DNA from: Steromphala cineraria | Taxonomy: Eukaryota; Mollusca; Gastropoda; Trochida; Trochidae | Direction of reading: 5' to 3' | DNA: 64,000 nt | NCBI GenBank assembly: GCA_916613615.1 | Contig: OU744727.1 | Span: 21,418,777-21,482,776 of the forward strand | Shown: positions 1-12,283 of the stretch, piece by piece | Numbering within the stretch: the first letter of the stretch is position 1 | How the letters are laid out: the number at the start of each line of letters is the position of its first letter | Notes under the pieces: model-generated | Database searches by the model: none | What the model was told of the DNA's origin: nothing | The model's input: the letters and a program-made list of their open reading frames with translations, nothing else | Made by a program: the position numbers and the translations under genes

Positions 1-1097
1 TTAAACTTAGATAGTCACATTACTGTCATAAGATCAGACCATAGAATGTCAAAAAAATTATAACAATTACTGTTCAGCACCGGTAAGGAGAAAGAATATA
101 TATTAATATATTATATAGTGATAGAGTGTAAATTGAAAATCCCTTATTCTATTTCGATTAATTTTAAGGTTTTACTGTACGTTACAAAATGTGGTATTGG
201 ATAATGCTTATGTTATGTAGAGAATACTCAACGACGTCCTGTTCATAACATTCTTTTGAAACGAGCGAAAGTGAGTTACATACATCAACCATTCACGAGT
301 TTTTTTTAAATGTTTTGAAACGGGACAAAGCTTAATATTTTATTTATAACTGGCTTAATTACATCGTCAAAATTATAAAGAAATTCGTCGACATGACCAC
401 CGCGGTCGGTCCGCTGACATTATGACGTCATTCTTAACCATAATGACGTCAGCATTACGTCACGTATATGGTCAATGCGCGATGTTTTGATACATATGTG
501 TTATAACTGGGTAGATTTATCAAACAGCGATATTTTCAATGGGAGAGTAATAATTTAGAAAAGGTACCTCAAGGAATTAAACCTACATTGGCAATCTCAG
601 GCACTATATCTCTCACTAACCACTCGGATACCAAGACCTGGACAGAAGCTTAGGACATCAACTGGTACTTCAACTATTTATAATTCAGTATGTTTTTTTA
701 CATTTGGTACAGCTCCCAAACATTAATGTATTCGAAACTAATGCATTCATATAGCAGTTATATTTTGAACATTTATTCCTGTCCTTTCAACTCAAACCCT
801 TGTTAAAGACAAGATCAGTCAGTACTGTTGAATGGTGCCGGGATCTGAAAACTAACGTTGAATCCTTCGACTCTTGTTTAAAGAACCCCCCACCATAAAA
901 AAGTTTAGTTGCTAGATAATCTAGTCAACAAACTTTATTCCATGATGTATGTTTGAATATAGAGGATATCGTCACTAGAGAAGTGATGATAGATTTTAAA
1001 AGTTCGCCCTACACATAAAACAATGAAAAAGAAACTGTATGACACAAAGTTCACTAAGATAAGAGAACTATAAATGATTCAACAACAAATTCCTTAC
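1..1097 (-). other. Part of intron 2 of gene A
   Basis: Non-coding and collinear with 29151-30173 in unit 2 and about 51610-52630 in unit 3, at roughly 90-95% identity by eye. It holds two TGACGTCA palindromes (423-430 and 444-451). No other feature seen. Confidence 0.7.
423..451. promoter_or_regulatory. Paired CRE-like palindromes in intron 2 (unit 1)
   Basis: Two exact TGACGTCA octamers 21 bp apart (start to start), followed by TTACGTCA at about 455. The same pair is at 29572 and 29593; in unit 3 only the first (52029) survives. TGACGTCA is the CREB/ATF consensus. Function is not shown; it may be part of an old repeat. Confidence 0.3.
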
Positions 1098-1222
1098 CAA
1101 CCATCCGTGGTCATCACTCTCCATGTCACAGAAGGCAAGAAACGACTCCTTTCCATCTGCAGGCTTTATTCTGTATACTCCGTCCTTGGCATCCGGGAAC
1201 TCCTCCTTGATCTTGGAGCAAT
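1098..1222 (-). CDS. Gene A exon 2 (start of FReD)
   Basis: 125 nt between the acceptor CAG|ATTGC at 1223/1222 and the donor TTG|GTAAGG at 1098/1097. It supplies the first FReD cysteine (DC) and the DGVY...FCDM...HGW motifs. Confidence 0.82.
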
Positions 1223-4200
1223 CTGTTCAGAACAAAAGGAACAAAAGGCAGGATTTCCATTATTATGCAAAATATCATTAAGGCAAGCATACACAACAAT
1301 TTGAATATTTAAACAATATTTTTCAGATTCATTTCAGTTTCAGATTATTTCTGTCAAAGAGGTCACAGGCCCATAGGACATTACATACATAACAATTGCA
1401 AAATAATGAAAAAATATATGTTTTTTGAAAATGATGATATGAACACTCGTCCTAAAGAATAATTACATATGCATATCAACATTTAATGCTATGTACAATT
1501 GAAAAAAATGATAACCATTTTACTTCTAATGCAATTCATTTATGAAGCGTAGGTAGCAAAAAGCTTTAATGCAAAATATATATATGTATTTACCAAGATT
1601 TGCAATAGTTGATTGACAATTGGAATTCAATATGCTTCGAAAAGTTTCCCTTGTCGGATTTATAGTATAATTACTTTTGAATATATTTTTTTATGTAAAT
1701 CGTTAAAAGTGGTACATTCCAATAGGAAATGAAATTCATTTTTAACATAATCAATTCCATAATGTGAACAATGAGTACATAATATACATTCAATATCAAC
1801 ACCAGTTTTAAACATATTTAAACAGTAATGTGATAATTAAATTGACACATAAGAAAACAAGCAAAGCATTGTATATTTCAATCTTCAAACCTCTTGATAT
1901 TTCGATTAGGAAAACGAAAAATATGAAGAAGTCATTACATTCAAAATGTTTCTGAAATTGTTTTAAAAAGATCCAAGATATTTTTTCTCGATTCCTTGAA
2001 CTTTAGCTATGAAAACGGAAACATATCTATATCTCAAAAGCAAGAACTATAACATGCATTAGTTGAAGCTAATAGACTTAAGAAATTCATGAAAAGCTAA
2101 CTCCCTTTCTCCAAACTAAACACCTCATATAAAGTTGGTGCCGCAGCGATTGCCAACAGAATTAATGAAGATCAAAAAAGGTTTTGTCAGAAGGAGGTAC
2201 ATTGTGCTGACACTTGCCAGATACCGGGTTACTACTGCTCATTGATTATATAAAGGCATTTGATCCAGTAATGGAAATTACCAAGGCAATGTTTTAAAGT
2301 TTAAAATTTATACAAAATATTTGCTATAATGAGAGTCCTTTAAAGTCAGTTTGGGGGTAGGGGGAGGTTGAGGCTTCTATTGAGCTATTAGGAACTGTGT
2401 GCAGGATCAAAAGTTTATGTAGATCAAACAAACCTTATATCAATAGGCTCCAAAACGAGATCCAGATATACGTGTGCAAAGGATGGAATTTTTTAATTTG
2501 TCACAAAAAAATCCACTCTACTATTCCACAGTTCGATACTGAAGTGGATATTAAGGTTTAAAAGAATAACAATACAAAGCTTTCTCCAATTGAAAAACAG
2601 GCAGAAATACTGTGCTTTACTGCTTATACTACAAACACGCAATCCTATTATTACAACTTTACTAATCCCTTAAAAAGTGTCGAAGAATTGAAATCTCTAA
2701 ATACATACATCATCTCAAAAAAACCAAAATAAACAGCAACAACTTAAATGGACACATCTTGTTTTTAGTTTACAAATAGTGTCCTCATATAAAATTAAAT
2801 AATTCCCTGCTTAAAATTTTGGAAAGACATTATTTTTAGAACGGTATGAATTTGTATCCATAAGTTAAACAAATATATATGGAAAAGCGATGATATTATC
2901 ATGATTGATTAACATTCATTGTGTACAATGATTTTTTGATTTGCATAAATAGTTTTTTTTCGTGTGTGAATGATTTACTACATATTGAAGGCTGATTGAA
3001 CATAAAACAATTTAAAACAAAAATATCAAATCCAATATACCGTTATAATGAACCAAAATAAATGCCATCATTGGAAATAAACGTTTATAAACCTCTCTTG
3101 TTCATTGATAACTGTTCGCCTTAAGAGCTTTTCTAAGTGATAGAAAATCTACAAAAAGATTTTAATGAAAACGGTTTGAAAATGTTCAACAGTGTTGCCC
3201 AATAATATTCGAAAAGTAGATATCTGAAATGATTGGAATACAGAATTATTCACAATAATCTAACAAGACACTTCTTTATAGAATTGTACATATATTGTCA
3301 GCATATTCTGATTCTCATGGGAATACCGACCAATCTACAGATCAGAAGAAGACACAGAATCGTGATTTAATTCGGTTTAACTAAAATTAAAATTCACAAA
3401 TAAAATCATCATATTAGAAATGAAAGGAAAAAACAATATGAACTGGTAAATACAATCATTTTATCAAGCCAAACAGGATATTTACATATGCATTAGCTTT
3501 GCATTTATTACTTTGTCATAATCCTTTTTAGTGAACCAGTCAATTGTTGATAAACGTATTTGTAAGTGTTGACTGCTTCCTATCTGCCTGATTCACAACA
3601 TATGGAGAAAACATCAGTAGAAATTGTTTTTTCTTTTATATTCCTTAATAGTATTTCACTTGTGTGTTATTCAAAAATGGAACTTTGCAATTTCTTCAAA
3701 TTAGTTTTTTTAGGTAAAAACATTACAAAGAATTACAAATAAATGGTGAATGGTGAATGCTAGTGGAGGCATAAATTTATTGCTAAAAGTTCGAATACTA
3801 GTTAGCGGTTTCAATTTTGACGGAATTTGAGATGTTAACTTTTTGCCAAAAAAATATCCAAAGTAGGTTGGAGATCTTTGTTACTGGATGTTTGTTACGG
3901 TCATATTGTGATATTAAAAAGTTTATACTTTTTATTGTTTTTTATCACTGACACAAATTGGCATTTAAAAGAAATCTAGTTTGTTTAAATTTACTTTATA
4001 TTACTCTCAAGCTCATTTTTTCTGCATTAGTTTAAAGAAATTAGCAGTTATATTAAAAAGTTAACTTGAAAAGAGTTTTTAAATTATTTTATTTTCATCA
4101 TTGGGCCCCCTAACGGGAGAGCTCTTCTTGAACAAATACTGTGGTGACATGTGATTTTTATGACATAATTTGATTTGAGAAAAATAAAACAAAATAAGGC

Positions 4201-4734
4201 TACATTTAGCTATTTCCTAATACCTTGATATTTGGTATCCAAATGTATTATTTGTTGCTAAGGTGTTTTTTGTAGTCAAGGTTTTTTAGATTTCCCCAAA
4301 TCAGTAAAATACTATTAGGAGGCAATATAGAGAATGTAAAAAGCAAAACGCATTTCATTTTTTTAAGAATCCCAACAATCAGTTACAGCTTAATATCTTT
4401 AAAACTGTTCATTACAATATTAATTTCTATAAACATGTTCAATGAATCATATCAACAAAATATCTTATTATCAAAATGTGAACCACTCATCTGAACATTA
4501 ATTGTTCTTTTGAAAATTCACAGTTCACAAACTACGGTGTATCAAAGCAAATATATATAACTGCTCACCTGTTCGAATGTGCATTCCGTCACAGACTTCA
4601 TCTCTACTTGCAAAGTAATTATCTAACTGAGATTTAAAGGTCTCATATTCACCGAGCACCTTACAATAATCTCCTGCAATGTTCCCTGATACAGCAACAC
4701 ACAAAGAGGACGCCAGAAGCCAAGAGAGAATCAT
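1098..4734 (-). CDS. Gene A: fibrinogen-related (ficolin-like) secreted lectin, 5' part only
   Basis: First two coding exons of a five-exon minus-strand gene; the rest lies left of base 1. Exon 1 (4734-4569) and exon 2 (1222-1098) join in frame to 97 codons. The protein starts [17 protein letters not shown], a typical signal peptide, then a short N-terminus with two cysteines (DYCKV, DEVCDG). The FReD begins at [19 protein letters not shown] and runs to the [11 protein letters not shown] block, as in ficolins, tenascins and FREPs. By alignment with gene B, exon 3 should lie about 195 bases beyond the left edge. FReD proteins are secreted and bind acetylated sugars or microbial surfaces; that role here is inferred from the family. 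Exon 1 differs from genes B and C at seven residues, while exon 2 encodes the same protein as gene B. The start is the first ATG in frame ahead of the signal peptide; upstream in-frame sequence has no ATG. Confidence 0.8.
1330..1910 (-). mobile_element. LINE 3'-end remnant (minus strand), intron 1 unit 1
   Basis: On the minus strand the sequence matches the last part of a LINE polyprotein: a CxxC pair followed by an FHFLLVC-like block (clearest in the unit 2 copy). It runs to a terminal 'tggcctgtgacctc' stretch near 1360, of the kind seen at the 3' ends of animal LINEs. Stops and frameshifts show it is dead. Copies at about 30425-30955 and 52860-53400. Confidence 0.5.
2130..3370 (+). mobile_element. 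Decayed LINE (L1/Tx1-like reverse transcriptase), intron 1 unit 1
   Basis: Plus-strand translation shows an RT motif, [20 protein letters not shown], followed by a broken IDYxKAFD block, as in L1/Tx1-type RTs. The far end (about 3225-3260) reads LEYRIIHNN, the pattern near the C-terminus of that group. Many stops and internal deletions. Copies lie at about 31205-32465 and, with the 5' part lost, about 53650-54780. Confidence 0.5.
4569..4734 (-). CDS. Gene A exon 1 (signal peptide and N-terminal segment)
   Basis: 166 nt, from ATG at 4734 to the donor ACAG|GTGAGC at 4569/4568. It encodes 55 codons plus one base (phase 1). The length matches the two other copies exactly. Confidence 0.8.
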
Positions 4735-5821
4735 GATGCTGTGGAAACGGTTTCTGCTTGAGAGTTGAATGCTGCTCAAACGGTGCCTTCACATGAAATG
4801 AATCCTTGAACGTCTCTTTCAGCTTCAAGCCCTTCGCCGAACATGTGATGTCAGTAGTTTGTTATTTCAGGAATGTAGGAACGCAATTCCTTAATAAGAA
4901 AAGATAAACATTTGCCATGTCATCTGATATGCTAAGCTGAGCTGTTCCATTGCATAACTAGATTCGCTTTGTAACAAGCAAACTGCGCACTTCTAAGTGC
5001 ATATCGTGTAATTCTATTAATAAAACAGATACTTAACTCGTCAACATAAAAGATCTTGGATTTGGAATTCAGCAGAAAACTTGGAAATGTTTGTTTTATC
5101 AGAGAGTAAGATGTTTTAAGTCTTGAATATAATTACTTTGAAATAAGCGCATTACTATTTCACTGTACAGTCGTGAACTTCTAAAAATATTCAGACAGTG
5201 TTATAAACAGAATCTTTGAAATAAATAATTGCATCATTTGGGAATATTCTGCATAGATAAAGGAGCCTAAACAAGAGCTATAAGTATAAAAATGTAGACC
5301 TGTAAAGCCATCATGGTTGTAAGTATTTGTATATGTATGTTCGACAACATTAACAGTTTTATTTATCTGAGCTTTTCAACAGAAAACTGGGAAGAGTTTA
5401 TTTTATCAGAAGAAGATATGTTTCAAGACTTGTTTAAAATATTTTTGTTTAATAACATGTTAAATATGTAAAAATGATTACTTTTACAATGTGTTTTAGA
5501 AGTTTAATTCATATGTATTAGAAATTTCACTATTTTTTTCACTATTTCACTGAATGGGTTTGCATCTTCAAATAGACAATATATTGCATGTATGTTCTCG
5601 TTTTTGAAATATTAGATATATAAACTGAAAGAAAAGGGTACTTTACACTTTTTTTTGTATATATTCGTGTGCATAAATTGTTTTAAAATGGAAACTTCAA
5701 AGTACCAAATTTACTTGTTTTATCTTGTCATCTAAGAATCCTATAAAAAGTTTCAGCAAATAAAAAAGCAGATTTCTGGTTAATTTCATCAATTAACTTT
5801 TTGCTTTACATTTACCTTATA
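4735..5821. other. 5' flank of gene A
   Basis: Collinear with 34208-35290 and 56516-57600. The first ~150 bases upstream of the ATG are well conserved and probably include the 5' UTR. No clear TATA box or recognisable gene. Confidence 0.5.
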
Positions 5822-6292
5822 CAGTAGAATACGGATATAGCGAACTCTGATATAGCCAACAATCGGATATAGCGAACCAATTTTCAAGTCCCGTCTCTAT
5901 ATAGTATCATTTAAATTATAATAATAATAGCTTTATTTCGTGAATCCAAGGCCATCTGACCCAAAGTACATAGTTGTACATAATGTGCATGCGGATACAG
6001 GTTACGTGTTACAGTTCTTCTCCACGGATCTTAAAAACATTGAAAATATATTTGGCAACTGACATTTGAGTGACATAATTTTTATCATTAAGGAGCATTT
6101 TAACACTTGTTAGATTCTTTAACTTAGATTGAATGATTGGTTGACAGTATTGACGTAGTTCATTTAAAATTGGACAGAAAAAAATAATATGAACTTCATC
6201 TTCAATGACTTTACAGAGTGAGCATTTGGTTTGTGAATCGTCATGTACAGAGTCTTTTCTTTATAACTGGACACCAAAGTTATCAAAACCAC

Positions 6293-7499
6293 TTATAATG
6301 GCACCTTTAAAGAAATATCACATTTTACAGATAGATAAAAACATAATGAAGATTTAGTTTCTAATGCAGAGTGCCAATCTTGGACAGCACAGTCCATTAC
6401 TCTTTGGCGAAATATTGTAACAAACAGCCTTTCATTGCCTACACCTTGTGCTATCCATACATGTCCAAATCCATATCTAAATAGAAGAATTTTAACAAAT
6501 GTTGCCCAATTAGGATATTTTCGTTCTGATGTATCTCTCAACATTAAATAAGTTTGATAGGGATATCTATTTGGACGCATGTTAAGGATCCTTATCCAAT
6601 ATATCACACAGTTGCTGAAATATTTTACATACAATGGATTCCTTCCACATTCACCATATGCAATAGCGTTTGGAAAACTATAACTTACATTTAAAACAAA
6701 TTTACAAAATTTTCGATGTACAATTTCAATTTGTTCTATGTTTTTAAAACCCCATATTTCACTACCATACAGAAGAATAGGTACAATCATGCGGTCAAAT
6801 ATTTCAAAAGCATTCTTTGGACAAATATCATATTGCCTAATTAAAGATTTAATAGGAAGAAGAGCTTTGTTTGCTTGTCGGCAAAGAACTGAACATGCTC
6901 GAGACCAAACAAGTTTTGGTGTGAACATAACACCCAGATATTTATATGCATTTACTATCTTAATCTCAAAACCTTTGTAATACCATCTTTCATGCTTTCA
7001 TAAGGGACCTCCATTTCTAAAGACTATTATATTGGTCTTTTCTAAATTAACTTCCATTCCCCATTTAACGCAATATCGATGGAGAAAATCAAGTTGCTTC
7101 TGTAGCTTCAATGTGGAACCATTGACTAATACTAAATCATCAGCAAATAATAAAGCTAAAATGTTGTACATAGTTACTGACACAAACACACCATTATCAA
7201 AATCAAGTTGTAGACCTTCTACTAGTTCTTTTATAAATAAAGAGAACAGAATAGGACTTAAAGTGCAGCCTTGTCACACACCGACAGTACAGTTGAAATA
7301 GTCAGAGAGTTTCTTACCGCCATTGATAACAACTGCTGAATTAACATTATGATAAAAACTTTCTAGAACTTTATAAAATTGTCCATGGATTCCATTTTTA
7401 AGTAGTACATATAATAACTTTTTTCTGTTCACAAAATCAAAGGCCTTCTTAAAATCTACGAAGGCACAGTAAAATCGGCTATCTTTACGGGTGATATAT
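6293..7499 (-). pseudogene. LINE reverse transcriptase, C-terminal half and tail
   Basis: On the minus strand from 7499: [16 protein letters not shown], a GCTLSPILFSLFI block, FADDLVLVNG (catalytic DD), LEKTNIIVF, then the C-terminal domain (LLYGSEIWG, CKFVLNVSYSF, GFGHVW). A frame break lies near 7000. Downstream to 5921, CxxC and FFCP remnants plus the 3' UTR complete the element. Confidence 0.85.
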
Positions 7500-8017
7500 T
7501 TCTTTATGTTCTAATTCGTAAACTCAACCGAACATAAAGCATTTACTAACAACACAACACTGTATTGGGTGTGTTCACGGCAGCCTGACGGGGTGGTTTA
7601 TTACATAAGACGCGTTTTGTACATAGCATGACATTGTGGTAAGGTCCAGCAACATTCACAGAAGCAGTCACAGTTCACAACTCAGTTCGCGTCTTCCCAT
7701 TAGCTTCCCATTCATCAGTCTTGACTCTGGCTCCAGATAAAAGAATCCATTCTCCGAAAACTGAAAAAGATTCAGGAACAATGCCTCATCTGTATTGAAG
7801 TTTTACAATATGCAGTAATTTTAATTTCAAGATTTTCTAATTTTAAATATATCAAGAAACGTTATGTATCTTTGCGATTTTTATTATGAGACATCTTTCA
7901 AGAATTCCAAAATACTCCCCTTGTGGTCAATGATCATCACGGCTGGTCATATCCTATACCTCGTGGCCATCTTCACGATCTCTGAAAGACTAAGATAATT
8001 TCTTTTAGTTCATGTCC

Positions 8018-8076
8018 ATAAGTGAGTGAGTTATTGTTTTACGCCGCTTGGACAATATTACAGTCATTAGCGGCGT
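8018..8076 (+). repeat. SINE-like 'TTTTACGCCGCTT' core
   Basis: Sequence GAGTGAGTTATTGTTTTACG followed by CCGCTTGGACAATATTACAG. Similar copies: 10471-10520 (+); inverse copies near 20095-20160, 38815-38885 and 62215-62280. I recall this core as widespread in mollusc genomes; the family name is not established here. Confidence 0.5.
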
Positions 8077-9082
8077 TCATGTACATGTACTTTACACCAA
8101 CACTGTTGTATCATTTGATAAAGAGTGACTCTCGAGTTATTACAACGTTGAATAGGAATACATTCAGCTAAGACCAATAACTTTCTCTGAAGATTATAAC
8201 CTCGTACCGTTAATTTACAATTAATAGTTGTGTCTTTAGTCAAATCCTTCAATTTCTTTTCAGTTCAAATTTTGCAGCCGTTCAATCGAAAAAACAATTA
8301 GTTGACATTGCAAAGTACTGTTTACATTGCCATTAGATAGGTAACATTTTCGAATCTGGATCCTTATTATTGAATATTTCTGTCCAAACACTTCGATTTG
8401 GCGAAACTATGTACTTCCTCTTTCCTGAAACAATATAGTCATCATGTAAATCCATACTACAGCCTGGATTATAACTTGCAGTTCTTGGTAATAAAACGTA
8501 AATATGTTCATTTTGTAAATTTCGAATCGATTACTTTCATTTAAAATACCCTTTCAAGACAATTTATACACATTTTACAAAATTGCCATTTTATGAAAAC
8601 CTCAGAAATATGTATATGTGCGGTTTAAATCAGACACTTGTAAACTCTTATTACTTCAACACATTGAATTGATCAAATCCGTTGCAATCTTTTATGTTTT
8701 GGCATTTTAAAACTGAAATAAATGAACATCGCCATCACGCAACATATCTATGCGGTCGCATTCAAATGTACTCTGCAACACTGCCGAAAATACTGAATAA
8801 CCGATTTGCCTTCGGTTCGACTCTTTGTACGTTAAAATATGTCTTTGGCCAAAGACTTATATTCAAAATCGCACGGCCGAGTGTTCCTTACCTTTGGTCG
8901 AGCGGCCCATATAACTTAAGCATGGTCTTGCAGTCGAAAGCCTATGGTCCATGTCCAATGCCTCCTGTCCCATCGACTCAGCTCATGCCCAATCAGCAAA
9001 TACTCATAACCTCCTGGCCAATCAGCTACCTTCTCATGATCCATCTGCCCATACTTAATTTCTCCTTACCCATGGTCCTCAA

Positions 9083-9400
9083 CTCACGGCTCAGCAGCCC
9101 TCAACTCGCGGCCCAGCAGCCCTCAGCTCGCGGCCCAGCGGCCCCTCAGCTCACGGCCCAGCGGCCCCTCAGCTCACGGCCCAGCGGCCCCTCAGCTCAC
9201 GGCCCAGCGGCCCCTCAGCTCACGGCCCAGCGGCCCCTCAGCTCACGGCCCAGCGGCCCCTCAGCTATCGGCCCAGCGGTCCTCAGCTCACGTCCCAGCG
9301 GTCCTCAGCTCACGGCCCAGCGGTCCTCAGGAGACGGCCCATCAGCTCTCAGCTCGCGTCACAACGGCCCTCAGGTCAGCGCCTAGCGTCTCTCACCTTA
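9083..9400 (+). repeat. GC-rich 23-bp minisatellite
   Basis: About 13 units of a 23-bp repeat (CTCAGCTCACGGCCCAGCGG plus CCC), most regular from 9120 to 9270 and decaying outward. It is far more GC-rich than its surroundings. It keeps an open frame by chance of its composition, not as a gene. Confidence 0.9.
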
Positions 9401-9654
9401 TGGTCCACGGGCCCTCAGCACATTGCCCTTCGCCCCTCAGCAAAGCTCATGCCCCATTGGCCCTCTCCTCATGGCCAACCAGCCCTCAGCTTTTGACCCG
9501 GCACGGCCCTAATCTTTAGCCCATTTGATAATTGTCAATGCCTGGCCCCGCGGCATTCAGGTCATGACCACCATGTTACATCAAAGTCCTCATCTTAAAT
9601 CACAAATTAAACTCTTAAACCCAACGGGTCTTACATTAAAGTCCATCAGCTTAT

Positions 9655-9693
9655 TTTATTATTATTATTATTTTTTTTTTTTTTTTTTTTTTT
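9655..9693 (+). repeat. TTA microsatellite and poly-T run
   Basis: ATT/TTA triplets grading into about 24 T, inside Helentron-like element 1. Confidence 0.9.
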
Positions 9694-10470
9694 AAGCCAA
9701 AGTCAAATGGACAATGTTCAATTTAACGCCCGTCGATTCTATTTCGGGACCAAATTCAACCCCTATGGTTTCTTATAATTTGCCAAGTAAAGTAAAACAT
9801 CGTTCCGAAATCGTTACAGTATAAATCTATTCTGTTTTGGTTTTAATACAGATACTCAACAGTACTTCTGTTCAGTTTTCCACTCTTCAGCTTTTGTAGT
9901 TGTCTGAACTTCTTCAGATGTATGCTTAAATCCCAACTTCACATCACATATGTCTTCAATGAAAAACCAAGATAACTCGCATCTACCTGAATAATGCGTC
10001 CTTAGCCGAGACTGAAATAAAGCTTCCAAACATTGTTATAATAAGTAAACCAGAGGCTTATTATTTTGCGGAAATACCAGAATTCAGAAGAAAGTACAGT
10101 ATCATTGCATAGCATAGTAGATGGAGGAGTGACCTTTCCATTTAATTTTCGAGAAAATTCCGGTTTGGTCTTCGTATATGAAATGACCTCGTGCATGCTA
10201 TCTGTTGGTAACGGAACAATGATATAACATACCATATAAAACATAAAATCAAGTTTCACCCTTTCAAGGATGTAACTCCAACTGTGCTAACATCCACTTC
10301 GATGACGAAATCATCGCAAAACTATATAAGGGTAAATCCAATCAAACAACAATAGGGGGTGGCTCAGGAAAATCAATTTTGCAAACCCTACATACTCAAC
10401 CTCCAAATGCAGTGTGAATGCCAATATCTTCCCATCCAGATTAAGCAATACTATTATTACACCTATTATT

Positions 10471-10520
10471 TGTGAGTGAGTTGTTTTACGCCGCTTGGGC
10501 AATATTACAGCCATTAGCGA
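10471..10520 (+). repeat. SINE-like 'TTTTACGCCGCTT' core, second copy
   Basis: GTGAGTGAGTTGTTTTACGC then CGCTTGGGCAATATTACAGC, a close relative of the copy at 8018. Confidence 0.5.
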
Positions 10521-10931
10521 CGTGTATTTGTTAATTGCTTGTATGCAGAGGGAGATTACGGGTCAACGAAGACTTTGGACTAGAATGAATAAGACCCCGC
10601 AGTACTTCTGTTTTTTTCGGTATTATCAAAAAAAGAAATTGACAGATCAGGCTTCATTGCTTTTGTAATTTAGTTTTGTGCCACTGGTATAAATCCCTAA
10701 GCAATGTTCGCAAAACGTTCAACAACGTTAGAATAGAACAATTAAAAATAATGTTCATCACCTTTGCATAGTCATAGCGCAGCAATCTGAACCCCGACAG
10801 TCGTGAACCTCAAGTGTCTTTCCACGTGCACTTCACACCTTATATAACCTCACTCACGTGACCAACTGCACGAGCTCCATGCTCTTCTCGGCTTTGTTCA
10901 CAACCCAAATACACCTTGTTAGTAAATATAT

Positions 10932-11878
10932 TTATGTTCTAATTCGTAAACTCAACCGAACATAAAGCATTTACTAACAACACAACACTGTATTGGGTGT
11001 GTTCACGGCAGCCTCAAGAACCTAAAGAACGGGCAAAATTGAAGATATGACATTTACATGCATGTTGTACTGCAATTATTTTTAAAGTACTGATGTTATA
11101 TGCATGGTCCATCCCCATTCAATTTATTTTGTACCAAGTCATTAGCAAACATGTAGGGGAGAACATAATACAATATCCTCGAGAACATCAGCTCTAAGTT
11201 GAACTGAGAAAATAAACATTTCGTTCACAAGTTTGCAGCCAAAACTATGTAATATAACTCATGAATACTTGACTTTCCTTTCAACTCTAAATTAAACAAG
11301 CATAAGTTTTGCAGGTTCGTTTCAATAACGTATGTAGAAACTGAGAATCAAATGTTCCCTTGCAACAATCCAAAGATAGCTGGTAATGCATTTATCAATA
11401 AATTTCCCGTCAATTGTTACGATCCGAAAACTCCCAATGATAGCAAATGAAGGAACGCCATAACCATTGCTGAAATGGAAACAAACGCAGATTTCTGAAA
11501 TATGACATTTGAATCCAGATAATGCCACGAGAGACTAAATCTACGATAAGCCGATTCTTTGTAATGGTGAGAACGTATTCAAATCAGACATAACTCTGAG
11601 AGGAATATAAAAGTTAACTTTTCACCATTAAGCTTAGTGTCACTGATACGTAAGCAAAGTTCATAAAACGTTCAACAACGTTAGAATAGAACAATTGAAA
11701 ATAATGTTCATCACCTTTGCATAGTCATAGCGCAGCAATCTGAACCCCGACAGTCGTGAACCTCAAGTGTCTTTCCACGTGCACTTCACACCTTATATAA
11801 CCTCACTCACGTGACCAACTGCACGAGCTCCATGCTCTTCTCGGCTTTGTTCACAACCCAAATACACCTTGTTAGTAA
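10932..11878 (-). mobile_element. Helentron/Helitron2-like non-autonomous element 2
   Basis: Directly abuts element 1 in the same orientation. Its left ~87 bases match 7503-7590 and its right ~230 bases match 10691-10925 almost exactly, but the 630-base interior is unrelated to element 1. It ends in ATATAT at 11879-11884, beyond which the LINE RT resumes. Head-to-tail arrays are common for this class. Confidence 0.6.
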
Positions 11879-11884
11879 ATATAT

Positions 11885-12203
11885 GAATCGAGGATTGTAA
11901 AATGAATATGTTATCAGTTGTTGAATGATTGGTATTCACCAACAATTTCAAGACTTTCGACATAATCTGTGAGTCTTTTGTTAAGAATAAATGTAATGGT
12001 TTCCCCATGGTATTCAATAGCGAAATACCTCTATAGTTGTTAGGATCATTGCGGCTGCCTTTCTTGTACAAAGGTACAATAAATGCTTCAGTCCAAGAAT
12101 GTGGAAACTGACCAGTCTTTAAAATTTGTGAAAAGAGAGGGGCTAGATATTGTAAAATGTCCTTTTTAATAGATTTGAAAAATTCAGACAGGTATACCGT
12201 CAT
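11885..12203 (-). pseudogene. LINE reverse transcriptase, N-terminal half
   Basis: Carries LAPLFSQILKTGQFP, AFIVPLYKKGSRNDPNNYRG and ISLLNTMGK, i.e. RT blocks 0-2. It is cut at 11884 by the inserted tandem elements and resumes at 7499. Confidence 0.8.
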
Positions 12204-12283
12204 TTCCAGGTGATTTGTTGTACTTAAGGTTATCTATGGAACTCATCACCTCTTCAATAGTAATATCATGCGACAAATCATTA

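Larger units (their letters stand above)
1223..4568 (-). other. Intron 1 of gene A
   Basis: Contains remnants of two LINE families that are also in introns 1 of genes B and C, so they predate the duplications. The stretch 3400-4568 has no recognisable feature. Confidence 0.7.
7500..10925 (-). mobile_element. Helentron/Helitron2-like non-autonomous element 1
   Basis: Read on the minus strand, the 5' terminus starts TTACTAACAAGGTG and the other end carries the inverse, TTGTTAGTAAATG, about 35 bases short of the terminus. A 9-bp stem (TTTATGTTC / GAACATAAA, + strand 7503-7511 and 7530-7538) closes that end. Asymmetrical inverted repeats with a terminal hairpin are the hallmark of Helentron/Helitron2 elements. 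ATATAT lies at both sides (7494-7499, 10926-10931). The interior has no Rep/helicase ORF. It holds SINE-like cores (about 8020, 10475), a GC-rich minisatellite and a poly-T run. Confidence 0.6.

Noticed and set aside
8682..9386. 234-codon open frame rich in Pro/Ser/Gln
   Set aside because: Its second half is a translated 23-bp minisatellite and its first half has no recognisable domain. It lies inside a mobile element.
7500..11878. LTR retrotransposon suggested by direct repeats (7500/10932 and 10691/11650)
   Set aside because: The repeats are different ends of two abutting elements, not two copies of one LTR. No gag-pol, primer-binding site or TG...CA ends.
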